64,000 bases of DNA, taken from the NCBI GenBank assembly GCA_963170055.1, contig CAUJGJ010000444.1:4904618-4968617 (forward strand), given 5' to 3'. Position 1 is the stretch's first letter. Every line of letters begins with the position of its first letter. Made by a program: the position numbers and the translations under genes. This document shows, piece by piece, positions 25,263 through 37,855 of this stretch. The notes beneath the pieces are model-generated. The model was given only the letters and a program-made list of their open reading frames with translations. It was not told the DNA's origin and made no database searches. The stretch comes from Halisarca cf. caerulea (lineage: Eukaryota; Porifera; Demospongiae; Chondrillida; Halisarcidae).

Positions 25263-28200
25263 TTGGAATAGTTGCAAATATCTTAAAAACTGACTGAGTA
25301 ACTTTCATTTAAAGCAAATTTCAGCTTAAACAATTATTCCAATGTCTCTTTAAAATGTTAACGGTGCTAAATTTAATTTTATCATAAGAATAAAATTGCT
25401 AAAGTTGCAAATATCTTAAAACCTAACTGAGTAACTTTCATTTAAAGCAAATTTCAGCTTAAACAACTATTCCAATGTCTCTTTAAAATGTTAGCGTTGC
25501 TAAATTTAATTTTATCATAAGAATAAAATTGCCTAAAGTTACAAATATCTTAAAAACGGACTGAGTAACTTTCATTTAAAGCAAATTTCAGCTTAAACAA
25601 CTATTCCAATGTCTCTTTAAAATGTTAACGTTGCTAAATTTAATTTTATCATAAGAATAAAATTGCCAAAGTTGCAAATATCTTAAAAACTGACTTTGTA
25701 ACTTTCATTTAAAGCAAATTTCAGCTTAAACAAGTATTCCAATTTCTCTTTAAAATGTTAACGTTGCTAAATTTAATTTTATCATAAGAATAAAATTGCC
25801 AAAGTTGCAAATATCTTAAAAACTGACTGAGTAACTTTCATTTAAAGCAAATTTCAGCTTAAACAACTATTCCAATGTCTCTTTAAAATGTTAACGTTGC
25901 TAAATTTAATTTTATCAAAAGAATAAAATTGCCAAAGTTGCAAATATCTTAAAAACTAACTGAGTAACTTTCATTTAAAGCAAACTTCAGCTTAAACAAG
26001 TATTCCAATGTCTCTTTAAAATGTTAACGTTGCTAATTTTAACTTTATCATAAGAATAAAATTGCCAAAGTTGCAAATATCTTAAAAACTGACTGAGTAA
26101 CTTTCATTTAAAGCAAATTTCAGCTTAAAGAACTATTCCAATGTCTCTTTAAAATGTTAACGTTGCTAATTTTAATTTTATCATAAGAATAAAATTGCTA
26201 AAGTTGCAAATATTTTAAAAACTAACTGAGTAACTTTCATTTAAAGCAAATTTCAGCTTAAACAACTATTCCAATGTCTCTTTAAAATGTTAACATTGCT
26301 AATTTTAATTTTATCATAAGAATAAAATTACCAAAGTTGCAAATATCTTAAAAACTAACTGAGTAACTTTCATTTAAAGCAAATTTCAGCTTAAACAACT
26401 ATTCCAATGTCTCTTTAAAATGTTAACGTTGCTAAATTTAATTTTATCATAAGAATCAAATTGCCAAAGTTGCAAATATCTTAAAAACTGACTGAGTAAC
26501 TTTCATTTAAAGCAAATTTCAGCTTAAAGAACTATTCCAATGTCTCTTTAAAATGTTAACGTTGCTAATTTTAATTTTATCATAAGAATAAAATTGCTAA
26601 AGTTGCAAATATTTTAAAAACTAACTGAGTAACTTTCATTTAAAGCAAATTTCAGCTTAAACAACTATTCCAATGTCTCTTTAAAATGTTAACATTGCTA
26701 ATTTTAATTTTATCATAAGAATAAAATTACCAAAGTTGCAAATATCTTAAAAACTAACTGAGTAACTTTCATTTAAAGCAAATTTCAGCTTAAACAATTA
26801 TTCCAATGTCTCTTTAAAATGTTAACGTTGCTAAATTTAATTTTATCATAAGAATAAAATTGCCAAAGTTGCAAATATCTTAAAAACTGACTGAGTAACT
26901 TTCATTTAAAGCAAATTTCAGCTTAAACAATTATTCCAATGTCTCTTTAAAATGTTAACGGTGCTAAATTTAATTTTATCATAAGAATAAAATTGCTAAA
27001 GTTGCAAATATCTTAAAACCTAACTGAGTAACTTTCATTTAAAGCAAATTTCAGCTTAAACAACTATTCCAATGTTTCTTTAAAATGTTAACGTTGCTAA
27101 TTTTAATTTTATCATAAGAATAAAATTGCCAAAGTTGCAAATATCTTAAAAACTGACTGAGTAAATTTCATTTAAAGCAAATTTCAGCTTAAACAACTAT
27201 TCCAATGTCTCTTTAAAATGTTAACGTTGCTAAATTTAATTTTATCATAAGAATAAAATTGCCAAAGTTGCAAATATCTTAAAAACTGACTGAGTAACTT
27301 TCATTTAAAGCAAATTTCAGCTTAAACAACTATTCCAATGTCTCTTTAAAATGTTAACGTTGCTAAATTTAATTTTATCATAAGAATAAAATTGCCAAAG
27401 TTGCAAATATCTTAAAAACTGACTGAGTAACTTTCATTTAAAGCAAATTTCAGCTTAAACAACTATTCCAATGTCTTTTTAAAATGTTAACGTTGCTAAA
27501 TTTAATTTTATCATAAGAATAAAATTGGCAAAGTTGCAAATATCTTAAAAACTGACTGAGTAACTTTCATTTAAAGCAAATTTCAGCTTAAAGAACTATT
27601 CCAATGTCTCTTTAAAATGTTAACGTTGCTAATTTTAATTTTATCATAAGAATAAAATTACCAAAGTTGCAAATATCTTAAAAACTGACTGAGTAACTTT
27701 CATTTAAAGCAAATTTCAGCATAAAGAACTATTCCAATGTCTCTTTAAAATGTTAACGTGGCTAAATTTAATTTTATCATAAGAATAAAATTGCTAAAGT
27801 TGCAAATATCTTAAAACCTAACTGAGTAACTTTCATTTAAAGCAAATTTCAGCTTAAACAACTATTCCAATGTTTCTTTAAAATGTTAGCGTTGCTAAAT
27901 TTAATTTTATTATAAGAATAAAATTGCCTAAAGTTACAAATATCTTCAAAAACTGACTGAGTAACTTTCATTTAAAGCAAATTTCAGCTTAAACAACTAT
28001 TCCAATGTCTCTTTAAAATGTTAACGTTGCTAAATTTAATTTTATCATAAGAATAAAATTGCTAAAGTTGCAAATATCTTAAAAACTAACTGAGTAACTT
28101 TCATTTAAAGCAAATTTCAGCTTAAACAACTATTCCAATGTCTCTTTAAAATGTTAACGTTGCTAAATTTAATTTTATCATAAGAATAAAATTACCAAAG

Positions 28201-31200
28201 TTGCAAATATCTTAAAAACTAACTGAGTAACTTTCATTTAAAGCCAATTTAAGCTTAAACAATTATTCCAATGTCTCTTTAAAATGTTAACGTTGCTAAA
28301 TTCAATTTTATCATAAGAATAAAATTGGCAAAGTTGCAAATATCTTAAAAACTGAGTAACTTTCATTTAAAGCAAATTTCAGCTTAAACAATTATTCCAA
28401 TGTCTCTTTAAAATGTTAACGTTGCTAATTTTAATTTTATCATAAGAATAAAATTGCCAAAGTTACAAATATCTTAAAAACTGACTGAGTAACTTTCATT
28501 TAAAGCAAATTTCAGCTTAAACAACTATTCCAATGTCTCTTTAAAATGTTAGCGTTGCTAAATTAAATTTATCATAAGAATAAAATTGCCTAAAGTTACA
28601 AATATCTTAAAAACTGACTGAGTAACTTTCATTTAAAGCAAATTTCAGCTTACACAACTATTCCAATGTCTCTTTAAAATGTTAACGTTGCTAATTTTAA
28701 TTTTATCATAAGAATAAAATTGGCAAAGTTGCAAATATCTTCAAAAACTGACTGAGTAACTTTCATTTAAAGCAAATTTCAGCTTAAACAACTATTCCAA
28801 TGTCTCTTTAAAATGTTAACGTTGCTAATTTTATCATAAGAGTAAAATTGCCAAAGTTGCAAATATCTTAAAAACTGACTGAGTAACTTTCATTTAAAGC
28901 AAATTTCAGCTTAAACAACTATTCCAATGTCTCTTTAAAATGTTAACGTTGCTAATTTTAATTTTATCATAAGAATAAAATTACCAAAGTTGCAAATATC
29001 TTAAAAACTAACTGAGTAACTTTCATTTAAAGCAAATTTCATCTTAAACAATTATTCCAATGTCTCTTTAAAATGTTAACGTTGCTAAATTTAATTTTAT
29101 CATAAGAATAAAATTGCCAAAGTTGCAAATATCTTAAAAACTGACTGAGTAACTTTCATTTAAAGCAAACTTCAGCTTAAACAAGTATTCCAATGTCTCT
29201 TTAAAATGTTAACGTTGCTAATTTTAACTTTATCATAAGAATAAAATTGCCAAAGTTGCAAATATCTTAAAAACTGACTGAGTAACTTTCATTTAAAGCA
29301 AATTTCAGCTTAAAGAACTATTCCAATGTCTCTTTAAAATGTTAACGTTGCTAATTTTAATTTTATCATAAGAATAAAATTGCTAAAGTTGCAAATATTT
29401 TAAAAACTAACTGAGTAACTTTCATTTAAAGCAAATTTCAAATTAAACAACTATTCCAATGTCTCTTTAAAATGTTAACATTGCTAATTTTAATTTTATC
29501 ATAAGAATAAAATTACCAAAGTTGCAAATATCTTAAAAACTAACTGAGTAACTTTCATTTAAAGCAAATTTCAGCTTAAACAATTATTCCAATGTCTCTT
29601 TAAAATGTTAACGTTGCTAAATTTAATTTTATCATAAGAATAAAATTGGAATAGTTGCAAATATCTTAAAAACTGACTGAGTAACTTTCATTTAAAGCAA
29701 ATTTCAGCTTAAACAATTATTCCAATGTCTCTTTAAAATGTTAACGGTGCTAAATTTAATTTTATCATAAGAATAAAATTGCTAAAGTTGCAAATATCTT
29801 AAAACCTAACTGAGTAACTTTCATTTAAAGCAAATTTCAGCTTAAACAACTATTCCAATGTCTCTTTAAAATGTTAGCGTTGCTAAATTTAATTTTATCA
29901 TAAGAATAAAATTGCCTAAAGTTACAAATATCTTAAAAACGGACTGAGTAACTTTCATTTAAAGCAAATTTCAGCTTAAACAACTATTCCAATGTCTCTT
30001 TAAAATGTTAACGTTGCTAAATTTAATTTTATCATAAGAATAAAATTGCCAAAGTTGCAAATATCTTAAAAACTGACTTTGTAACTTTCATTTAAAGCAA
30101 ATTTCAGCTTAAACAAGTATTCCAATTTCTCTTTAAAATGTTAACGTTGCTAAATTTAATTTTATCATAAGAATAAAATTGCCAAAGTTGCAAATATCTT
30201 AAAAACTGACTGAGTAACTTTCATTTAAAGCAAATTTCAGCTTAAACAACTATTCCAATGTCTCTTTAAAATGTTAACGTTGCTAAATTTAATTTTATCA
30301 AAAGAATAAAATTGCCAAAGTTGCAAATATCTTAAAAACTAACTGAGTAACTTTCATTTAAAGCAAACTTCAGCTTAAACAAGTATTCCAATGTCTCTTT
30401 AAAATGTTAACGTTGCTAATTTTAACTTTATCATAAGAATAAAATTGCCAAAGTTGCAAATATCTTAAAAACTGACTGAGTAACTTTCATTTAAAGCAAA
30501 TTTCAGCTTAAAGAACTATTCCAATGTCTCTTTAAAATGTTAACGTTGCTAATTTTAATTTTATCATAAGAATAAAATTGCTAAAGTTGCAAATATTTTA
30601 AAAACTAACTGAGTAACTTTCATTTAAAGCAAATTTCAGCTTAAACAACTATTCCAATGTCTCTTTAAAATGTTAACATTGCTAATTTTAATTTTATCAT
30701 AAGAATAAAATTACCAAAGTTGCAAATATCTTAAAAACTAACTGAGTAACTTTCATTTAAAGCAAATTTCAGCTTAAACAACTATTCCAATGTCTCTTTA
30801 AAATGTTAACGTTGCTAAATTTAATTTTATCATAAGAATCAAATTGCCAAAGTTGCAAATATCTTAAAAACTGACTGAGTAACTTTCATTTAAAGCAAAT
30901 TTCAGCTTAAAGAACTATTCCAATGTCTCTTTAAAATGTTAACGTTGCTAATTTTAATTTTATCATAAGAATAAAATTGCTAAAGTTGCAAATATTTTAA
31001 AAACTAACTGAGTAACTTTCATTTAAAGCAAATTTCAGCTTAAACAACTATTCCAATGTCTCTTTAAAATGTTAACATTGCTAATTTTAATTTTATCATA
31101 AGAATAAAATTACCAAAGTTGCAAATATCTTAAAAACTAACTGAGTAACTTTCATTTAAAGCAAATTTCAGCTTAAACAATTATTCCAATGTCTCTTTAA

Positions 31201-32119
31201 AATGTTAACGTTGCTAAATTTAATTTTATCATAAGAATAAAATTGCCAAAGTTGCAAATATCTTAAAAACTGACTGAGTAACTTTCATTTAAAGCAAATT
31301 TCAGCTTAAACAATTATTCCAATGTCTCTTTAAAATGTTAACGGTGCTAAATTTAATTTTATCATAAGAATAAAATTGCTAAAGTTGCAAATATCTTAAA
31401 ACCTAACTGAGTAACTTTCATTTAAAGCAAATTTCAGCTTAAACAACTATTCCAATGTTTCTTTAAAATGTTAACGTTGCTAATTTTAATTTTATCATAA
31501 GAATAAAATTGCCAAAGTTGCAAATATCTTAAAAACTGACTGAGTAAATTTCATTTAAAGCAAATTTCAGCTTAAACAACTATTCCAATGTCTCTTTAAA
31601 ATGTTAACGTTGCTAAATTTAATTTTATCATAAGAATAAAATTGCCAAAGTTGCAAATATCTTAAAAACTGACTGAGTAACTTTCATTTAAAGCAAATTT
31701 CAGCTTAAACAACTATTCCAATGTCTCTTTAAAATGTTAACGTTGCTAAATTTAATTTTATCATAAGAATAAAATTGCCAAAGTTGCAAATATCTTAAAA
31801 ACTGACTGAGTAACTTTCATTTAAAGCAAATTTCAGCTTAAACAACTATTCCAATGTCTTTTTAAAATGTTAACGTTGCTAAATTTAATTTTATCATAAG
31901 AATAAAATTGGCAAAGTTGCAAATATCTTAAAAACTGACTGAGTAACTTTCATTTAAAGCAAATTTCAGCTTAAAGAACTATTCCAATGTCTCTTTAAAA
32001 TGTTAACGTTGCTAATTTTAATTTTATCATAAGAATAAAATTACCAAAGTTGCAAATATCTTAAAAACTGACTGAGTAACTTTCATTTAAAGCAAATTTC
32101 AGCATAAAGAACTATTCCA
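22955..32119. repeat. 9,165-bp super-repeat, copy 2
   Basis: This is the tandem partner of the preceding 9,165 bp. Private changes seen here include TATAGCC (23991), ATCCTAAA (24224) and CTTACACAAC (28653); otherwise the copies look the same monomer for monomer, including the 129-bp and 128-bp units at equivalent places. The 9165-bp periodicity stops near 32270, where this copy continues with AACGTGGC and AGCGATGC while copy 1 (near 23105) continues with AACGTTGCTAAATTT. Such high identity over 9 kb indicates a recent duplication, or else an assembly duplication that needs spanning reads to exclude. Confidence 0.86.
25263..29645. repeat. 33-monomer block inside super-repeat copy 2
   Basis: It has exactly the same length (4383 bp) as 16098-20480, and its internal markers lie 9165 bp downstream of theirs: ATCAAATT, AACATTGC at 26291 and 26691, ACGTGGC at 27756, CCAATTTAAG at 28244, the 6-base deletion at 28826 and TTTCATCTTAAAC at 29040. 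The differences noted are AAAGCAAAT where 16098-20480 has AAAGTAAAT (27311 against 18146), CACAACTATT at 28653 and the ordinary AACTATT opposite 19494. Confidence 0.75.
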
Positions 32120-33681
32120 ATGTCTCTTTAAAATGTTAACGTTGCTAATTTTAATTTTATCATAAGAATAAAATTACCAAAGTTGCAAATATCTTAAAAA
32201 CTAACTGAGTAACTTTCATTTAAAGCAAATTTCAGCTTAAACAACTATTCCAATGTCTCTTTAAAATGTTAACGTGGCTAAATTTAATTTTATCATAAGA
32301 ATAAAATTGCTAAAGTTGCAAATATCTTAAAACATAACTGAGTAACTTTCATTTAAAGCAAATTTCAGCTTAAACAACTATTCCAATGTTTCTTTAAAAT
32401 GTTAGCGATGCTAAATTTAATTTTATAATAAGAATAAAATTGCCTAAAGTTACAAATATCTTAAAAACTGACTGAGTAACTTTCATTTAAAGCAAATTTC
32501 AGCTTAAACAACTATTCCAATGTCTCTTTAAAATGTTAACGTTGCTAAATTTAATTTTATCATAAGAATAAAATTGCCAAAGTTGCAAATATCTTAAAAA
32601 CTAACTGAGTAACTTTCATTTAAAGCAAATTTAAGCTTAAACAACTATTCCAATGTCTCTTTAAAATGTTAACGTTGCTAAATTTAATTTTATCATAAGA
32701 ATAAAATTGCTAAAGTTGCAAATATCTTAAAAACTAACTGAGTAACTTTCATTTAAAGCAAATTTCAGCTTAAACAACTATTCCAATGTCTCTTTAAAAT
32801 GTTAACGTTGCTAAATTTAATTTTATCATAAGAATAAAATTGCTAAAGTTGCAAATATCTTAAAAACTAACTGAGTAACTTTCATTTAAAGCAAATTTCA
32901 GCTTAAACAACTATTCCAATGTCTCTTTAAAATGTTAACGTTGCTAATTTTAATTTTATCATAAGAATAAAATTACCAAAGTTGCAAATATCTTAAAAAC
33001 TAACTGAGTAACTTTCATTTAAAGCAAATTTCAGCTTAAACAACTATTCCAATGTCTCTTTAAAATGTTAACGTTGCTAAATTTAATTTTATCATAAGAA
33101 TAAAATTGCTAAAGTTGCAAATATGTTAAAACTTAACTGAGTAACTTTCATTTAAAGCAAATTTCAGCTTAAACAACTATTCCAATGTCTCTTTAAAATG
33201 TTAACGTTGCTAAATTTAATTTTATCATAAGAATAAAATTGCTAAAGTTGCAAATATCTTAAAAACTAACTGAGTAACTTTCATTTAAAGCAAATTTCAG
33301 CTTAAACAACTATTCCAATGTCTCTTTAAAATGTTAACGTTGCTAATTTTAATTTTATCATAAGAATAAAATTACCAAAGTTGCAAATATCTTAAAAACT
33401 AACTGAGTAACTTTCATTTAAAGCAAATTTCAGCTTAAACAACTATTCCAATGTCTCTTTAAAATGTTAACGTTGCTAAATTTAATTTTATCATAAGAAT
33501 AAAATTACCAAAGTTGCAAATATCTTAAAAACTAACTGAGTAACTTTCATTTAAAGCAAATTTCAGCTTAAACAACTATTCCAATGTCTCTTTAAAATGT
33601 TAACGTGGCTAAATTTAATTTTATCATAAGAATAAAATTGCTAAAGTTGCAAATATCTTAAAACCTAACTGAGTAACTTTC
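32085..33681. repeat. 1,597-bp 12-mer HOR, copy 1
   Basis: It matches the next 1.55 kb at a shift of 1597 bp (12 x 133 + 1): AGCATAAAG 32101 and 33698, AGCGATGC with A at 32408 and 34005, AATATGTT with G at 33125 and 34722, ATTACCAAAG 33504 and 35101, ACGTGG near 33605 and 35202. Private variants in this copy include AAAACATAAC (32333) and AAAACTTAAC (about 33131), where the partner has AAAACCTAAC. Confidence 0.8.
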
Positions 33682-35237
33682 ATTTAAAGCAAATTTCAGC
33701 ATAAAGAACTATTCCAATGTCTCTTTAAAATGTTAACGTTGCTAATTTTAATTTTATCATAAGAATAAAATTACCAAAGTTGCAAATATCTTAAAAACTA
33801 ACTGAGTAACTTTCATTTAAAGCAAATTTCAGCTTAAACAACTATTCCAATGTCTCTTTAAAATGTTAACGTGGCTAAATTTAATTTTATCATAAGAATA
33901 AAATTGCTAAAGTTGCAAATATCTTAAAACCTAACTGAGTAACTTTCATTTAAAGCAAATTTCAGCTTAAACAACTATTCCAATGTTTCTTTAAAATGTT
34001 AGCGATGCTAAATTTAATTTTATAATAAGAATAAAATTGCCTAAAGTTACAAATATCTTAAAAACTGACTGAGTAACTTTCATTTAAAGCAAATTTCAGC
34101 TTAAACAACTATTCCAATGTCTCTTTAAAATGTTAACGTTGCTAAATTTAATTTTATCATAAGAATAAAATTACCAAAGTTGCAAATATCTTAAAAACTA
34201 ACTGAGTAACTTTCATTTAAAGCAAATTTAAGCTTAAACAACTATTCCAATGTCTCTTTAAAATGTTAACGTTGCTAAATTTAATTTTATCATAAGAATA
34301 AAATTGCTAAAGTTGCAAATATCTTAAAAACTAACTGAGTAACTTTCATTTAAAGCAAATTTCAGCTTAAACAACTATTCCAATGTCTCTTTAAAATGTT
34401 AACGTTGCTAATTTTAATTTTATCATAAGAATAAAATTGCTAAAGTTGCAAATATCTTAAAAACTAACTGAGTAACTTTCATTTAAAGCAAATTTCAGCT
34501 TAAACAACTATTCCAATGTCTCTTTAAAATGTTAACGTTGCTAATTTTAATTTTATCATAAGAATAAAATTACCAAAGTTGCAAATATCTTAAAAACTAA
34601 CTGAGTAACTTTCATTTAAAGCAAATTTCAGCTTAAACAACTATTCCAATGTCTCTTTAAAATGTTAACGTTGCTAAATTTAATTTTATCATAAGAATAA
34701 AATTGCTAAAGTTGCAAATATGTTAAAACCTAACTGAGTAACTTTCATTTAAAGCAAATTTCAGCTTAAACAACTATTCCAATGTCTCTTTAAAATGTTA
34801 ACGTTGCTAAATTTAATTTTATCATAAGAATAAAATTGCTAAAGTTGCAAATATCTTAAAAACTAACTGAGTAACTTTCATTTAAAGCAAATTTCAGCTT
34901 AAACAACTATTCCAATGTCTCTTTAAAATGTTAACGTTGCTAATTTTAATTTTATCATAAGAATAAAATTACCAAAGTTGCAAATATCTTAAAAACTAAC
35001 TGAGTAACTTTCATTTAAAGCAAATTTCAGCTTAAACAACTATTCCAATGTCTCTTTAAAATGTTAACGTTGCTAAATTTAATTTTATCATAAGAATAAA
35101 ATTACCAAAGTTGCAAATATCTTAAAAACTAACTGAGTAACTTTCATTTAAAGCAAATTTCAGCTTAAACAACTATTCCAATGTCTCTTTAAAATGTTAA
35201 CGTGGCTAAATTTAATTTTATCATAAGAATAAAATTG
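33682..35237. repeat. 1,597-bp 12-mer HOR, copy 2 (partial)
   Basis: This is the right partner of 32085-33681. It ends near 35237, where the tail becomes CCTAAAG and AACTGAC instead of CTAAAG and CCTAAC. Its last nine monomers (34040-35237) are themselves the first copy of a 1,198-bp repeat, so two duplications of different length overlap here. Confidence 0.78.
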
Positions 35238-36298
35238 CCTAAAGTTACAAATATCTTAAAAACTGACTGAGTAACTTTCATTTAAAGCAAATTTCAGCTT
35301 AAACAACTATTCCAATGTCTCTTTAAAATGTTAACGTTGCTAAATTTAATTTTATCATAAGAATAAAATTACCAAAGTTGCAAATATCTTAAAAACTAAC
35401 TGAGTAACTTTCATTTAAAGCAAATTTAAGCTTAAACAACTATTCCAATGTCTCTTTAAAATGTTAACGTTGCTAAATTTAATTTTATCATAAGAATAAA
35501 ATTGCTAAAGTTGCAAATATCTTAAAAACTAACTGAGTAACTTTCATTTAAAGCAAATTTCAGCTTAAACAACTATTCCAATGTCTCTTTAAAATGTTAA
35601 CGTTGCTAAATTTAATTTTATCATAAGAATAAAATTGCTAAAGTTGCAAATATCTTAAAAACTAACTGAGTAACTTTCATTTAAAGCAAATTTCAGCTTA
35701 AACAACTATTCCAATGTCTCTTTAAAATGTTAACGTTGCTAATTTTAATTTTATCATAAGAATAAAATTACCAAAGTTGCAAATATCTTAAAAACTAACT
35801 GAGTAACTTTCATTTAAAGCAAATTTCAGCTTAAACAACTATTCCAATGTCTCTTTAAAATGTTAACGTTGCTAAATTTAATTTTATCATAAGAATAAAA
35901 TTGCTAAAGTTGCAAATATGTTAAAACCTAACTGAGTAACTTTCATTTAAAGCAAATTTCAGCTTAAACAACTATTCCAATGTCTCTTTAAAATGTTAAC
36001 GTTGCTAAATTTAATTTTATCATAAGAATAAAATTGCTAAAGTTGCAAATATCTTAAAAACTAACTGAGTAACTTTCATTTAAAGCAAATTTCAGCTTAA
36101 ACAACTATTCCAATGTCTCTTTAAAATGTTAACGTTGCTAATTTTAATTTTATCATAAGAATAAAATTACCAAAGTTGCAAATATCTTAAAAACTAACTG
36201 AGTAACTTTCATTTAAAGCAAATTTCAGCTTAAACAACTATTCCAATGTCTCTTTAAAATGTTAACGTTGCTAAATTTAATTTTATCATAAGAATAAA
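34040..36298. repeat. 1,198-bp 9-mer HOR, about 1.9 tandem copies
   Basis: Copy 1 is 34040-35237 and copy 2 is about 35238-36298. Matches at 1198 bp (9 x 133 + 1) include the CCTAAAGTTAC tail (34040 and 35238), TTTAAGCTTAAAC, and AATATGTTAAAACC (G at 34722 and 35920). The match breaks near 35100/36298, where ATTACCAAAG faces ATTGCTAAAG. The copies differ at GCTAATTTT (about 34410) against GCTAAATTT (about 35608). Confidence 0.78.
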
Positions 36299-37855
36299 AT
36301 TGCTAAAGTTGCAAATATCTTAAAACCTAACTGAGTAACTTTCATTTAAAGCAAATTTCAGCTTAAACAACTATTCCAATGTCTCTTTAAAATGTTAACG
36401 TTGCTAATTTTAATTTTATCATAAGAATAAAATTACCAAAGTTGCAAATATCTTAAAAACTAACTGAGTAACTTTCATTTAAAGCAAATTTCAGCTTAAA
36501 CAACTATTCCAATGTCTCTTTAAAATGTTAACGTTGCTAATTTTAATTTTATCATAAGAATAAAATTGGCAAAGTTGCAAATATCTTAAAAACTGACTGA
36601 GTAACTTTCATTTAAAGCAAATTTCAGCTTAAACAACTATTCCAATGTCTGTTTAAAATGTTAACGTTGCTAAATTTAATTATATCATAAGAATAAAATT
36701 GCTAAAGTTGCAAATATCTTAAAACCTAACTGAGTAACTTTCATTTAAAGCAAATTTCAGCTTAAACAACTATTCCAATGTTTCTTTAAAATGTTAGCGT
36801 TGCTAAATTTAATTTTATTATAAGAATAAAATTGCCTAAAGTTACAAATATCTTCAAAAACTGACTGAGTAACTTTCATTTAAAGCAAATTTCAGCTTAA
36901 ACAACTATTCCAATGTCTCTTTAAAATGTTAACGTTGCTAAATTTAATTTTATCATAAGAATAAAATTGCTAAAGTTGCAAATATCTTAAAAACTAACTG
37001 AGTAACTTTCATTTAAAGCAAATTTCAGCTTAAACAACTATTCCAATGTCTCTTTAAAATGTTAACGTTGCTAAATTTAATTTTATCATAAGAATAAAAT
37101 TACCAAAGTTGCAAATATCTTAAAAACTAACTGAGTAACTTTCATTTAAAGCCAATTTAAGCTTAAACAATTATTCCAATGTCTCTTTAAAATGTTAACG
37201 TTGCTAAATTCAATTTTATCATAAGAATAAAATTGGCAAAGTTGCAAATATCTTAAAAACTGAGTAACTTTCATTTAAAGCAAATTTCAGCTTAAACAAT
37301 TATTCCAATGTCTCTTTAAAATGTTAACGTTGCTAATTTTAATTTTATCATAAGAATAAAATTGCCAAAGTTACAAATATCTTAAAAACTGACTGAGTAA
37401 CTTTCATTTAAAGCAAATTTCAGCTTAAACAACTATTCCAATGTCTCTTTAAAATGTTAACGTTGCTAATTTTAATTTTATCATAAGAATAAAATTACCA
37501 AAGTTGCAAATATCTTAAAAACTAACTGAGTAACTGTCATTTAAAGCAAATTTCAGCTTAAACAACTATTCCAATGTCTCTTTAAAATGTTAACGTGGCT
37601 AAATTAAATTTTATCATAAGAATAAAATTGCTAAAGTTGCAAATATCTTAAAAACTAACTGAGTAACTTTCATTTAAAGCAAATTTCAGCTTAAACAACT
37701 ATTCCAATGTCTCTTTAAAATGTTAACGTTGCTAAATTTAATTTTATCATAAGAGTAAAATTGCCAAAGTTGCAAATATCTTAAAAACTGACTGAGTAAC
37801 TTTCATTTAAAGCAAATTTCAGCTTAAACAACTATTCCAATGTCTCTTTAAAATG
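34930..37855. repeat. 2,925-bp 22-mer HOR, copy 1
   Basis: Markers recur 2925 bp downstream (22 x 133 - 1): ACGTGG 35204 and 38129, CCTAAAG 35238 and 38163, AATATGTT 35920 and 38845, AATTATATC about 36680 and 39605, CCAATTTAAG 37152 and 40077, the 4-base-deleted unit 37261 and about 40186, AACTGTCATT 37536 and 40461, and TAAGAGTAAA about 37752 and 40677. The interior from about 36300 to 37400 is a relative of 14000-15060 in the super-repeat. I noticed almost no differences between the two copies. Confidence 0.85.

Noticed and set aside
13790..32120. Assembly artefact as the sole explanation for the 9,165-bp duplication
   Set aside because: The two copies carry private substitutions (for example 18146, 19494, 23991, 24224, 28653) and different outer junctions, which argues for two real copies. 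It cannot be excluded fully without spanning reads, so it is kept only as a caution.
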